Shown: piece after piece, positions 8,028 to 15,881 of the stretch
How the letters are laid out: every line of letters starts with the position of its first letter
How positions within the stretch are numbered: the first letter of the stretch is position 1
Assembly (NCBI GenBank): GCA_002383285.1
Contig: DFXU01000112.1
Location: 1 to 39,810, forward strand
Direction: 5' to 3'
Source of the DNA: Caryophanales bacterium UBA4100
GTDB lineage: Bacteria > Bacillota > Bacilli > Paenibacillales > UBA4045
DNA length: 39,810 bases
Program-made: the position numbers and the translations under genes
The notes under the pieces: generated by a model
Database searches by the model: none
Told to the model about the DNA's origin: nothing
What the model saw: only the letters and a program-made list of their open reading frames with translations

Positions 8028-8498
8028 TTAATGTAGTCGTTTCATCACTGCAATCTCATCGCAGCAATATTGCTTGGGGCAATTCACACAATCTCTCCAA
8101 ACCTTCTCGGGAAAAATATCCTTAGGTACGATTGAAAATCCAATTTTCTCGAAAAAAGCAACCTCATAGGTTAAGGCCATTACTTTAGAAATTTCCTGTT
8201 GCCTTGCCGTATCGAGAAGCTGATCGACTAATTTGCTCCCAATCCCCATCCCTTTATAGCCGTCGGAAACACCCAGTGAACGAACCTCTACTAAATCTTG
8301 CCCAAGCTTGCAAAGCGAGCCACAGCCCACAATATGTCCATCCACTTCTGCTACAACAAAGGTATCGATAAGCTCGACTAACATTTCCTTGGATCTCGGA
8401 AGCATTATTCCTTTTTCTGCGTACATTTGAATCAGTTTATATAAAGACTCGACGTCTTGCATTTCTGCTGCTCTACATTGTAACTCCATGATGTCCAT
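8028..8498 (-). CDS. GNAT acetyltransferase, likely short N-acetylglutamate synthase (ArgA-like)
   Basis: A protein of about 156 residues with one GNAT fold: CRAAEMQDVESLYKLI (beta1-alpha1), VVAEVDGHIVGCGSL (beta2-3), EVRSLGVSDGYKGMGIGSKL (beta4 and the acetyl-CoA loop, Q/RxxGxG/A-like) and VMALTYEVAFFEKIGF. The tail FPEKVWRDCVNCPKQYCCDE with a CxxCxxxxCC cluster resembles the short ArgA-type enzymes of Bacillota, which acetylate glutamate in the first step of ornithine/arginine synthesis. An ARG-box-like operator overlaps its promoter, supporting this role. AGGAG lies 3 nt before ATG 8496-8498 and 12 nt before ATG 8487-8489; either may be the start. Position between hemW and hrcA is not itself informative. 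Confidence 0.8.
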   Translation of the reverse strand: MDIMELQCRAAEMQDVESLYKLIQMYAEKGIMLPRSKEMLVELIDTFVVAEVDGHIVGCGSLCKLGQDLVEVRSLGVSDGYKGMGIGSKLVDQLLDTARQQEISKVMALTYEVAFFEKIGFSIVPKDIFPEKVWRDCVNCPKQYCCDEIAVMKRLH

Positions 8499-8536
8499 CA
8501 ACTCCTGTTTCACGGTATACCAAATATGATGATATG

Positions 8537-8554
8537 TATGAATAAATATACATC
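8537..8554. promoter_or_regulatory. ARG-box-like operator (ArgR/AhrC)
   Basis: TATGAATAAATATACATC matches the ArgR consensus WNTGAATWWWWATTCANW at 16 of 18 positions. It covers the -10 hexamer of the putative promoter in front of the acetyltransferase gene. Only one clear box is seen, whereas strong operators are usually paired; the flanking ATGATATGTA/ATGATGTATA repeats could form a degenerate second one. Confidence 0.6.
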
Positions 8555-8573
8555 ATAACGTATACTCGCTCAA
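8545..8573 (-). promoter_or_regulatory. sigma-A-type promoter of the ArgA-like gene
   Basis: Minus strand TTGAGC (8568-8573), 17-nt spacer, TATATT (8545-8550), about 50 nt before the start codon. The spacing is optimal, and the ARG-box-like site overlaps the -10. Confidence 0.6.
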
Positions 8574-8602
8574 GCATTATTTCACAATCCGACTGTTCAC
8601 CC

Positions 8603-9772
8603 TTACCCATCCACACTAAGTGCTCCAACAAATTCACCGAATACTTCATTGCCTAGGAAGATTCCTTCTGGTGATAACCGATATCCTTCCTCAATCCGCT
8701 CCAGTAGACCTTTACGAACCATTCGTTGGAGGGAGGCTCCAAAAACATGCTCAAGCTCTAAACCAAATTGCTCATAAAAATGATTATGGGTTATCCCCTT
8801 TAGCATTCTCAGGCCAACCATCATAAAGTCTTCCATCGCCTCTTCAATGCTTATTAGATTATTCTCAATGTAAGGTAAATGTTCATTGGTAGCGTTAATA
8901 TATGATTGAACACCCTTCTCATTAACGTGACGTATGCCCTTGGCATAACCATGTGCGCCTGCACCTAAGCCATAGTAGCTTTCATTATGCCAATATATCG
9001 TATTGTGTCTACTTGCATAGCCTGGTCTAGCGAAGTTGCTAATCTCATATTGCTCGTATCCATTACTCTTTAAGCTACTCATAATGAATTCGAACATCTT
9101 AACCTCGTCCTCTTCTTCAGGTAAAGGTAGTTCATTCCTCTGGAATAACGTATGGAATAGTGTATTCTCTTCTACCTTCAGTCCGTAGATGGAATAATGC
9201 TGCAGGTCAAGTCTAAGTGCTTCATTCACACTGTTCTCCAGAGTCTCAAGGGTTTGACCAGGTAAGCCGAACATCAAGTCAATCGATAGGTTATTAAAGC
9301 CTGCTTTCTTAGCCTGCTCCAAGCTTCTGTATACATCGTCTGTATTATGAATACGGCCGATTCGGTGTAACAGCGCATTATCGAAGGATTGCACACCAAA
9401 GCTAATGCGATTTACTCCACCAGCCTTCATGACCTCGAGTTTATCTGCATCCGTCGTGCCTGGATTCGCTTCCATGGTAAACTCAATCTGATCCTTATGA
9501 TAGGGAAAATAGGTCCGAACCAGCTTTAGGAAATATTCCATCTGTTCCGGTGTAAGCACAGTAGGTGTACCGCCGCCTACAAATATTGTGTGAATGTGCT
9601 CTGGCGGCATAGCGTTAACTGTACGCTCCATCTCCCGCTCCATTGCATGCAAATAATCCATCACTGGCTGTCCCTTCAACACATAAGAATTGAAGTCGCA
9701 GTAATGACATTTGTTCGTACAGAATGGGATATGAATGTACACTGCTCTTGGTGCGGATAAGTTAGGATACAC
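8603..9772 (-). CDS. hemW: HemW, radical-SAM heme chaperone (formerly HemN-like)
   Basis: A 389-residue radical SAM protein with C18-x3-C22-x2-C25-D-F binding the 4Fe-4S cluster, the GGGTPT motif, MEANPGT and the HemN C-terminal domain. Proteins of this class beside lepA have CxxxCxxC without the extra Cys of true HemN and bind or insert heme rather than decarboxylating coproporphyrinogen. A GTG start (9770-9772) is supported by GGAGG seven nt upstream. It lies downstream of lepA, as in B. subtilis, but a 410-nt gap with a large hairpin separates the two. Confidence 0.94.
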   Translation of the reverse strand: MYPNLSAPRAVYIHIPFCTNKCHYCDFNSYVLKGQPVMDYLHAMEREMERTVNAMPPEHIHTIFVGGGTPTVLTPEQMEYFLKLVRTYFPYHKDQIEFTMEANPGTTDADKLEVMKAGGVNRISFGVQSFDNALLHRIGRIHNTDDVYRSLEQAKKAGFNNLSIDLMFGLPGQTLETLENSVNEALRLDLQHYSIYGLKVEENTLFHTLFQRNELPLPEEEDEVKMFEFIMSSLKSNGYEQYEISNFARPGYASRHNTIYWHNESYYGLGAGAHGYAKGIRHVNEKGVQSYINATNEHLPYIENNLISIEEAMEDFMMVGLRMLKGITHNHFYEQFGLELEHVFGASLQRMVRKGLLERIEEGYRLSPEGIFLGNEVFGEFVGALSVDG

Positions 9773-10182
9773 GATATCACCTCCTGAAATTTCATAGACT
9801 TATAATTTGATGTTAGTTTTTAAATAACGGCCTCCCAGACCTTTATTTTCGATGAAAGCAGGATATTCTCTCGAAATAGAGGTCTGGGAGACCGTTATAT
9901 TTGTAAAAACATCCTGAATCAGACTCAACTATTGCTAAACTCTGTCGGTAAAGGCTTGAAAGGCCGTTATTATTCGCGAAACAGATGTTATGTCAACTAG
10001 TAGCGCCACCAAAGTCCGTTAGTCGATCCCCGTTAATCGAACCTTGTAGACACTTTAGGCAATCATCAGTAAGTAATCGCCAATTTGATCAACATCATCA
10101 GGGTCAATCACACTTTATCAGCAGAATCAATCACACCATAGTCAATTCAGCTGGTTCAACACCCAGGCAATCATCAGCAGGG
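9773..10182. other. 410-nt hemW-lepA gap with repeats, no gene seen
   Basis: It holds the large inverted repeat 9824-9898, a short third copy of its end (AGGCCGTTAT, 9961-9970), and imperfect repeats near lepA: AGGCAATCATCAG at 10057-10069 and 10165-10177, and CAATCACAC twice around 10108-10135. A 71-codon open frame on the plus strand (9985-10200) has no recognisable composition and reads into the lepA end, so I do not call it. No clear promoter for hemW was found. Confidence 0.6.
9824..9898. repeat. large imperfect inverted repeat (hairpin element)
   Basis: Arm ATAACGGCCTCCCAGACCT (9824-9842) and arm AGGTCTGGGAGACCGTTAT (9880-9898) pair over 19 positions with one mismatch, which becomes a G-U pair in minus-strand RNA. 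An inner TATTTTCGA/TCGAAATA pair extends the stem. There is no U-tract on either side, so it is not a standard terminator. Confidence 0.8.
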
Positions 10183-11997
10183 TTAATCATCAATTTTTAG
10201 TACGGCCATGAAGGCTTCTTGCGGAACCTCAACATTACCAACCTGCTTCATACGCTTCTTGCCTTCCTTCTGCTTATCTAGCAGCTTACGCTTACGTGAG
10301 ATATCACCGCCATAACACTTCGCTAATACATTCTTGCGCATTGCTTTGACGGACTCACGCGCAATGATTTTCTGACCTATTGCAGCTTGAATTGGCACCT
10401 CAAACATCTGACGTGGGATAAGCTCCTTCAGCTTCTCACATAGAATTTTACCCCGTTGATAAGCACGATCACGATGCACGATTGATGACAATGCGTCTAC
10501 ACGTTCATTGTTCAACAATACATCCATCTTCGATAGGTTGGAGCGCTTATAGCCTGAGAGCTCATAGTCGAATGAAGCATAGCCGCGTGTACTCGATTTT
10601 AATTGGTCGAAGAAATCGTAAACGATTTCCGATAATGGCATATCATAGGTCAGGGTTACACGATTGGTATCGAGATATTCCATATTGATAAAATCGCCAC
10701 GCTTGCCTTGACATAGCTCCATGATCACACCTACGTAGTCGTTCGGAACAATAATCTTAGCATTCACATACGGCTCTTCTACAAATTCAATCTTCCCTTG
10801 CTCTGGATAGTTTGCAGGATTATCGATTTCCAACATGACTCCATTCGTCTGGGTCACTCGATAAATAACACTCGGTGCTGTAGTTATCAGAGGGATATTG
10901 AACTCTCGCTCAATTCGCTCCTGAATAATTTCCATGTGCAACAATCCTAGAAATCCGCAGCGGAACCCAAAGCCTAGTGCTGTGGATGTCTCAGGCTCGT
11001 ATCGTAAGGAAGCATCATTCAGCTCCAGCTTGCCTAAGGCTTCACGAAGATCATCATATTCAGTGTTATCGATCGGATACAGTCCACAGAACACCATCGG
11101 ATTAATCCGACGATAACCTGGTAATGCTTCTGCAGTTGGATTCTTAGCATCGGTTACGGTATCACCAACTCGCGTATCCTTAACATTCTTAATCCCTGCA
11201 ACGATGAATCCTACATCTCCAACCTGCAGTTCAGGAACAGATCCCATTCTCGGCATAAAGGCACCGACTTCTATAACTTCCGCTACTGCTTCTGTCGCCA
11301 TAAATTTAATCTTGCTTCCAGCACGAATCGAGCCATCTATAACTCGCACATAAACGATAACTCCTTTATAAGCGTCATAGTGCGAATCGAATATGAGCGC
11401 CTTGAGCGGCTTCTCCGGATCACCATTCGGGGAAGGCACCTTCTCGACAATCTGCTCAAGAATTTCTTTAATACCAATGCCCGCTTTGGCGGAGGCTAGT
11501 ACTGCTTCACTTGCATCTAAGCCGATGACATCCTCAATCTCCTGCTTCACACGTTCAGGATCGGCACTTGGCAAATCAATCTTATTAATAATCGGCAGGA
11601 TTTCGAGATTATTCTCAAGAGCAAGATACACGTTAGCTAACGTCTGGGCCTCAATACCCTGAGCCGCATCTACAACGAGCAAGGCTCCTTCGCAGGCTGC
11701 CAAGCTACGCGATACCTCATAAGTGAAGTCGACGTGCCCTGGTGTATCAATTAAATTTAGAATATAATCTTGCCCGTTATCCGCACGGTAGGCTAATCGA
11801 ACCGCCTGTAGTTTAATGGTGATTCCACGTTCTCTCTCCAGATCCATCTGATCCAACACCTGATCCTGCATCTCACGAGAGGATAACGCACCTGTAAATT
11901 CTAGAATGCGGTCAGCTAGCGTAGACTTACCATGATCTATGTGAGCGATAATACTGAAATTACGAATTTGTTGTTGTCTCTTCTGGATGTCAGCCAT
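10183..11997 (-). CDS. lepA: elongation factor 4 (LepA)
   Basis: A 604-residue translational GTPase. G1 AHIDHGKST is at residues 18-26, followed by the RGITIKLQAV switch I segment, DTPGHVDF (G3) and NKIDLP (G4). Then come EF-G-like domains II, III and V and the LepA-specific C-terminal domain (KAMRKNVLAKCYGGDISRKR, then a KLLDKQKEGKKRMK stretch). It acts on stalled or misassembled ribosomes. The frame is open for 41 codons further upstream, but that stretch is not conserved-looking and contains the promoter; MADIQKRQQQIRNFS at 11995-11997 with GGGGG six nt upstream is the normal start. Confidence 0.98.
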   Translation of the reverse strand: MADIQKRQQQIRNFSIIAHIDHGKSTLADRILEFTGALSSREMQDQVLDQMDLERERGITIKLQAVRLAYRADNGQDYILNLIDTPGHVDFTYEVSRSLAACEGALLVVDAAQGIEAQTLANVYLALENNLEILPIINKIDLPSADPERVKQEIEDVIGLDASEAVLASAKAGIGIKEILEQIVEKVPSPNGDPEKPLKALIFDSHYDAYKGVIVYVRVIDGSIRAGSKIKFMATEAVAEVIEVGAFMPRMGSVPELQVGDVGFIVAGIKNVKDTRVGDTVTDAKNPTAEALPGYRRINPMVFCGLYPIDNTEYDDLREALGKLELNDASLRYEPETSTALGFGFRCGFLGLLHMEIIQERIEREFNIPLITTAPSVIYRVTQTNGVMLEIDNPANYPEQGKIEFVEEPYVNAKIIVPNDYVGVIMELCQGKRGDFINMEYLDTNRVTLTYDMPLSEIVYDFFDQLKSSTRGYASFDYELSGYKRSNLSKMDVLLNNERVDALSSIVHRDRAYQRGKILCEKLKELIPRQMFEVPIQAAIGQKIIARESVKAMRKNVLAKCYGGDISRKRKLLDKQKEGKKRMKQVGNVEVPQEAFMAVLKIDD

Positions 11998-12052
11998 CCT
12001 GAACCCCCTACGAACTCTAATAAAGTTAGTTATTGAATAACTCAATCCCTTT

Positions 12053-12081
12053 ATTATATCAATTGTAGAGGTTTGCATCAA
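12053..12081 (-). promoter_or_regulatory. sigma-A promoter of lepA
   Basis: Minus strand TTGATG (12076-12081), 17-nt spacer, TATAAT (12053-12058), about 56 nt upstream of the lepA ATG. The leader contains GTTATTCAATAAC, a small hairpin. Confidence 0.8.
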
Positions 12082-12395
12082 CGGCATTTGTGAATCGTGT
12101 AATATATTGTCAGATTGCATGATAAAAGTAGCTAGGGCCTGATCCTAAGTGACGGCAAAATGAATCATAATCATTACAACTTAAGTAACTTCCGAGCAAT
12201 AAGATCCATATAAACCTTATTCTTCGGAACTAATAGAAAAATACACTCCCACTCCTAAAATTGCCATGTATAAGGTCCTTTACGTGCTTATTTCACAAGA
12301 AACAAGTAGGAATGCCCCATTAAGCGCGATTACAACCTTATTCCTCCTTAGCATTCTCTCCAAATCGCACAACAAATGAAATAAGATCAATTTAT
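12082..12395. other. gap between yqxA and the lepA promoter, nothing recognised
   Basis: About 310 nt, AT-rich, with stops in all frames. No tRNA, riboswitch core or good terminator was found; short pairs such as AGGAAT/ATTCCT are too weak to call. Confidence 0.5.
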
Positions 12396-12773
12396 CTAAG
12401 TGAAGATCGATCTACCTGCATTCACAATAATACGAATAATGGAGTCTGCCAGCCAGCTTAATAAGTCGCCAATCTTATGGAAGAACCGGCTTAGCAGAGA
12501 TTGGTTAATTGTCCTGGGCTCATCTAGCTCTATCTTCTGATCACGCTCTTGTGACGCGATTAGCTCCTTCTCAGCCTCCAACCTCATTCGTTCATTATGC
12601 GCAATAACGAGATTCTGTTGCTCCTCCGCCATCTTATCGACCGTTAGATCTTTCGCTGAACCAATCGGTCCGTTAACTTGCTCTATCCCATTCTTAGCCA
12701 TGTCAACGCCGAAGAAAATTCCGAATGCAAGTACCGCTATAAGAATGAATAAATTCAACAAGGCTCTATCCAT
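12396..12773 (-). CDS. yqxA: YqxA-like (DUF3679) membrane protein
   Basis: A 125-residue protein with an N-terminal membrane anchor (residues 4-22, ALLNLFILIAVLAFGIFFGV), a charged helical middle (about 50-85) and an amphipathic C-terminal segment (LLSWLADSIIRIIVNAGRS). This layout and its position directly after spoIIP match YqxA/DUF3679 of sporulating bacilli, function unknown. Its start overlaps the spoIIP stop by 8 nt, so the two are translationally coupled. GGTGAATAACA precedes the ATG. Confidence 0.8.
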   Translation of the reverse strand: MDRALLNLFILIAVLAFGIFFGVDMAKNGIEQVNGPIGSAKDLTVDKMAEEQQNLVIAHNERMRLEAEKELIASQERDQKIELDEPRTINQSLLSRFFHKIGDLLSWLADSIIRIIVNAGRSIFT

Positions 12774-13947
12774 TGTTATTCACCTTCTCAGCATCCAGAT
12801 AAATGTCAGCAATGACCTTAGCTAGCACATCAACTGTACGATATGACTCTTCAAGCGTATTCTCTGGTCCTCCAATTTCGATTAGAATACTATTCGGCGA
12901 AATGGTTTGGTTGTATTCTCCGTTACCGTTGTTAGCACCCTTGCCCCAGATGCCTCTAGACAAATCTGGATACTTCTCTTGAAGAACCTCATGAATCTTC
13001 GTAGCGAATTGTTCATTCTTACGCCAATTCGGATTGCGATGACCAATGATAAAATAAACCTGAGCATAAGATTTACCGTTGATCTTTGCTGTCGTCAAAT
13101 CACGTCGCTGTGAATCTCGATGTATATCGAAAAAGTAAGTGAGATCTGGATTAGATGCAAAGGCTGTTTCTACCGTCTTATGTGAATATTTGTAAGAGAA
13201 ATTCCAATTGTAGCTCTTCACAGCTGTGGGATAATCGGTAGCCGAATGCGAGGAACCAATTCCTAGCTCCTCCAGTTTCGTTGTGAGCCTCTTACCTACT
13301 AACGTAATATTCGTGGTTGGATCCTGTGCATTACTAATGTTCGTAATCCCTTTATCCTTTAACTCCGGTAACCAAGATTCACGATTATGTGAATGATAGA
13401 TGAATACGACTTTCTTACCGTCTTTCGATATGATAGGTGCTGATTTCTGATTCGGTGCTATAGTTGGAGTCTGCGTTTGTGGTTGCACAGGCTTATTCTC
13501 AGGTATTGTATGCTCATTAGCCTTCGGAATGAATGCATCCTCAGGAGGAGCATAATCCGCTGGCGGAACTTCCTCTCCAACGATAATTCCCTTCCTAAGT
13601 GGAACTATATCATCTCGAATACCAGGAACCTCTCCTGCTAATAAGCTTTTGGGATCTTGTGGATTCACATTAGTAAGCACCTGTAATAGGAAGGTTAGTA
13701 CATTGCTGCTAGAGAATGTATTCTGTTTATTGTCCTCTACAGTAAATCCCGGGAGCTCCATCCCGATCAAATCTGCGAAGAAGGGACTCGACATTCCAGG
13801 TGCCAGTCCCTTCATAGAAAGCACAGGCTCCTTTAATAGCTTCGCTTGCAGCAATATAGCAGTCCCTAGTATCGTCAATATACTAAATGTCAGAACTGCT
13901 AGCAGTAGAAAGACGCGACTGGCTTCTTGAAATTGGTTGCTTGTCAT
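12766..13947 (-). CDS. spoIIP: stage II sporulation protein P (SpoIIP)
   Basis: A 393-residue protein. An N-terminal transmembrane anchor (about 13-34) is followed by a Pro/Gln-rich linker (about 150-170) and the C-terminal amidase/endopeptidase domain: VFIYHSHNRESWLPEL with the first metal-ligand His, YFFDIHRDSQRRDLT, and ILIEIGGPENTLEESYRT with the catalytic Glu. SpoIIP works with SpoIID and SpoIIM, removing stem peptides from septal peptidoglycan during engulfment. AGGAGGAGTCCCT precedes ATG 13945-13947. It is followed by yqxA (overlap) and preceded by gpr, 105 nt upstream, with a possible sigma-E promoter in between. Confidence 0.97.
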   Translation of the reverse strand: MTSNQFQEASRVFLLLAVLTFSILTILGTAILLQAKLLKEPVLSMKGLAPGMSSPFFADLIGMELPGFTVEDNKQNTFSSSNVLTFLLQVLTNVNPQDPKSLLAGEVPGIRDDIVPLRKGIIVGEEVPPADYAPPEDAFIPKANEHTIPENKPVQPQTQTPTIAPNQKSAPIISKDGKKVVFIYHSHNRESWLPELKDKGITNISNAQDPTTNITLVGKRLTTKLEELGIGSSHSATDYPTAVKSYNWNFSYKYSHKTVETAFASNPDLTYFFDIHRDSQRRDLTTAKINGKSYAQVYFIIGHRNPNWRKNEQFATKIHEVLQEKYPDLSRGIWGKGANNGNGEYNQTISPNSILIEIGGPENTLEESYRTVDVLAKVIADIYLDAEKVNNNG

Positions 13948-13976
13948 AGGGACTCCTCCTGATTCTATCTATTCCA

Positions 13977-14001
13977 ACTCTATGAGAATGACTCAGAATA
14001 T
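13977..14001 (-). promoter_or_regulatory. possible sigma-E promoter of spoIIP
   Basis: Minus strand ATATT (13997-14001), 12-nt spacer, CATAGAGT (13977-13984), 30 nt before the spoIIP ATG. The -10 resembles CATACAAT. The spacer looks short for sigma-E, so this is weak; the known sigma-E dependence of spoIIP in B. subtilis is the main support. Confidence 0.3.
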
Positions 14002-14052
14002 AGAACTCTTAATAGAACGATCAGGAGAAGCGAATTCGATTCGGTTTGATAA

Positions 14053-15057
14053 CTAATGTGTATATATGGAGACATTATCCATATCCACAGCTTCATGAAG
14101 CGAAGCATTCAATCCGCTTGCAATGACATTGGCAATATCCTCGATGAATTCATCGATTTCCTTCGTTGTAACAAGAAGATCATGGCCGAGTGGACCTAGC
14201 ACCTCTTTTACAAATTCAAGACGTTCTGCCTCAGGTAGATGCTCTAGAACACCGAATATTTGCTCCGTATGCTCAGTCTGCTGCTTCATATGATTTAACA
14301 GCAGCTCAATACTATTATTGACAATTGTTGAGGCATAAACGACAGTAGGTACACCAATGGCAATAACAGGCACGCCCATGGATTCCAAATTAATTCCCTT
14401 ACGTTTATTTCCGATGCCTGAGCCTGGATGAATACCCGTATCCGCAATTTGAATCGTTGTATTTACCCTTTGAAGCGCTTTAGAGGCTAGTGCGTCAATC
14501 GCGATTACCAGATCGGGCTTGGATTGATCGACGATACCCTGCACAATATCACTCGTCTCAATTCCTGTTATGCCAAGCACACCAGGCGCAATTGCGCTGA
14601 CTTGTCGGTAACCCGGGCTTACTTGATCGGGCATTAATTCGAACAAATGACGGGTCACCATAACATTCTCTACCACAATAGGCCCAAGCGCATCTGGTGT
14701 TACATTCCAGTTACCAAGCCCAATCACAAGAATCTTCGCATCAGCAGGAATGTTGATCTTATTCAGAAACCACTCAAACTCCCTTGCGAATGTTGTAGCT
14801 ACTCGCTCCTGTAAGACCGAATCCTTATTACGAAGCTCTGGTACTTCTATCGTCAGATAGTTTCCCATTAATTTACCAATAGCCCTCGAGCCCTCTTCGC
14901 TGTGAACCTTCATTCGCGTCACTGTAATACCCTGATCCTCAGTGGTTGTTACCTCAATTCCAGATATGGTATCACCAAGTGAGCGGGAGGCAATTTCTTT
15001 GGCCTCTACGGCAAGATCTGTTCTGTCGGAAAATTTGTCATTCGTATAATTATCCAT
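14053..15057 (-). CDS. gpr: germination protease Gpr (spore protease)
   Basis: A 334-residue aspartic-type protease of family A25. The N-terminal segment SDRTDLAVEAKEI contains the propeptide region. VIGLGNWNVTPDALGP and DLVIAIDALASKALQRVNTT are core motifs, and IADTGIHPGSGIGNKRKGIN is the highly conserved signature. Gpr is made as a zymogen in the forespore and degrades small acid-soluble spore proteins at germination. AAGAGGAGATAATA precedes the ATG. The gene starts 146 nt from the divergent response-regulator gene and is the left border of the 10.7-kb segment not found between gpr and rpsT in B. subtilis. Confidence 0.97.
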   Translation of the reverse strand: MDNYTNDKFSDRTDLAVEAKEIASRSLGDTISGIEVTTTEDQGITVTRMKVHSEEGSRAIGKLMGNYLTIEVPELRNKDSVLQERVATTFAREFEWFLNKINIPADAKILVIGLGNWNVTPDALGPIVVENVMVTRHLFELMPDQVSPGYRQVSAIAPGVLGITGIETSDIVQGIVDQSKPDLVIAIDALASKALQRVNTTIQIADTGIHPGSGIGNKRKGINLESMGVPVIAIGVPTVVYASTIVNNSIELLLNHMKQQTEHTEQIFGVLEHLPEAERLEFVKEVLGPLGHDLLVTTKEIDEFIEDIANVIASGLNASLHEAVDMDNVSIYTH

Positions 15058-15095
15058 TATTATCTCCTCTTGTTTGCGAAGTAGGCGCTTTTAGA

Positions 15096-15125
15096 TATTT
15101 TGCTGTATTCACGCTGGTTTTATAC
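15096..15125 (-). promoter_or_regulatory. possible sigma-G/F promoter of gpr
   Basis: Minus strand GTATA (15121-15125), 18-nt spacer, CAAAATA (15096-15102), compared with the sigma-G consensus gHATR-N18-CATNHTA; one mismatch in the -10. It lies 39 nt upstream of the gpr ATG. gpr is forespore-expressed in B. subtilis. Confidence 0.4.
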
Positions 15126-15129
15126 GAAT

Positions 15130-15163
15130 TTCTAATTAAATTTTAATGTTCAAGCTATATGAT
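15130..15163 (+). promoter_or_regulatory. direct-repeat operator and -10 upstream of the response regulator
   Basis: TTCTAAT (15130-15136) and TTTTAAT (15141-15147) repeat with an 11-nt period, the spacing of OmpR/PhoB-type sites. Ten nt later TATGAT (15158-15163) fits a -10; there is no good -35, as in activator-dependent promoters. The same arrangement occurs at 18147-18180. Confidence 0.6.
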
Positions 15164-15203
15164 AGATAGCAAGGGATAGATGCCAATTAATCTGGGGGTT
15201 CTT

Positions 15204-15881
15204 GTGCGCATTATAATTGTTGAGGATGACCTGCCGCTATTAGACGCAATTGCTACAGTCTTGAGAGAGGAAGCGTACCAAGTTGATATAGCAGAAGATG
15301 GAAATCTGGGATTATATATTGCCGAACATGGCGTACACGACCTCATTATTCTAGATATCATGCTCCCTGGAGTTGATGGCTTATCCATTACCCGTAAGCT
15401 GCGTTCACGCGCAGTGAAGACGCCTATATTACTGTTAACAGCTAAAGATAGTGTAAATGACCGTGTAGATGGGCTGGATGCGGGAGCAGATGATTATCTC
15501 GTTAAACCGTTCGCTGTTCCTGAGCTATTAGCAAGAGTACGTGCGCTGTTAAGGAGACAAACCGACGTTAGTTCTGAGGGTGAGCTGACATACGGGGGTC
15601 TTGCGATTCGCACGAGAACGATAGATGGTTTTGTTGATGGAGAGCCCCTACAACTAACGGTCAAGGAATATGAGCTGCTGGAATTCCTCCTGCTTAACAA
15701 AGAGCAAATCCTGACGCGTGAACAAATATTTGATCGGGTATGGGGCTTCGATTCGGAATCCGGCTCCGGTGTTGTTGATTTATATGTACATTATTTGCGC
15801 AAGAAGCTAGTTGGATCTGGCTATGAGAGCTACATTCAAACCATCCGCGGTGTTGGTTATATGTTGAAGGGGAGAAATTAA
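15204..15881 (+). CDS. OmpR-family response regulator
   Basis: A 225-residue cytoplasmic transcription factor. Receiver domain: acidic pair at residues 7-9 (VEDD), phospho-acceptor Asp51 in LDIML, Thr/Ser of LLLTAKD and the KPF Lys. The C-terminal winged helix carries LTVKEYELLEFLLLNKEQIL and GVVDLYVHYLRKKL, typical of the OmpR/PhoB class. It is partnered with the downstream kinase: the stop codon and the kinase ATG overlap. The GTG at 15204 with GGGGG five nt upstream gives the normal RIIIVEDD start; an in-frame ATG at 15180 with AAGGG is an alternative, but lies only about 10 nt from the likely transcription start. It probably controls itself and the transporter operon at 18228. Confidence 0.95.
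   Translation: MRIIIVEDDLPLLDAIATVLREEAYQVDIAEDGNLGLYIAEHGVHDLIILDIMLPGVDGLSITRKLRSRAVKTPILLLTAKDSVNDRVDGLDAGADDYLVKPFAVPELLARVRALLRRQTDVSSEGELTYGGLAIRTRTIDGFVDGEPLQLTVKEYELLEFLLLNKEQILTREQIFDRVWGFDSESGSGVVDLYVHYLRKKLVGSGYESYIQTIRGVGYMLKGRN

Noticed and set aside
9985..10200. 71-codon plus-strand open frame in the hemW-lepA gap
   Set aside because: It is made of the local imperfect repeats, lacks a ribosome site and runs into the lepA end; nothing in it resembles a protein family.
11998..12120. 41-residue N-terminal extension of LepA
   Set aside because: The stretch contains a TTGATG-17-TATAAT promoter reading toward lepA, and the normal LepA start has its own ribosome site.
12240..12370. 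AGGAAT/ATTCCT pairs as a terminator after yqxA
   Set aside because: Arms of six nt with a long loop and no T-run.
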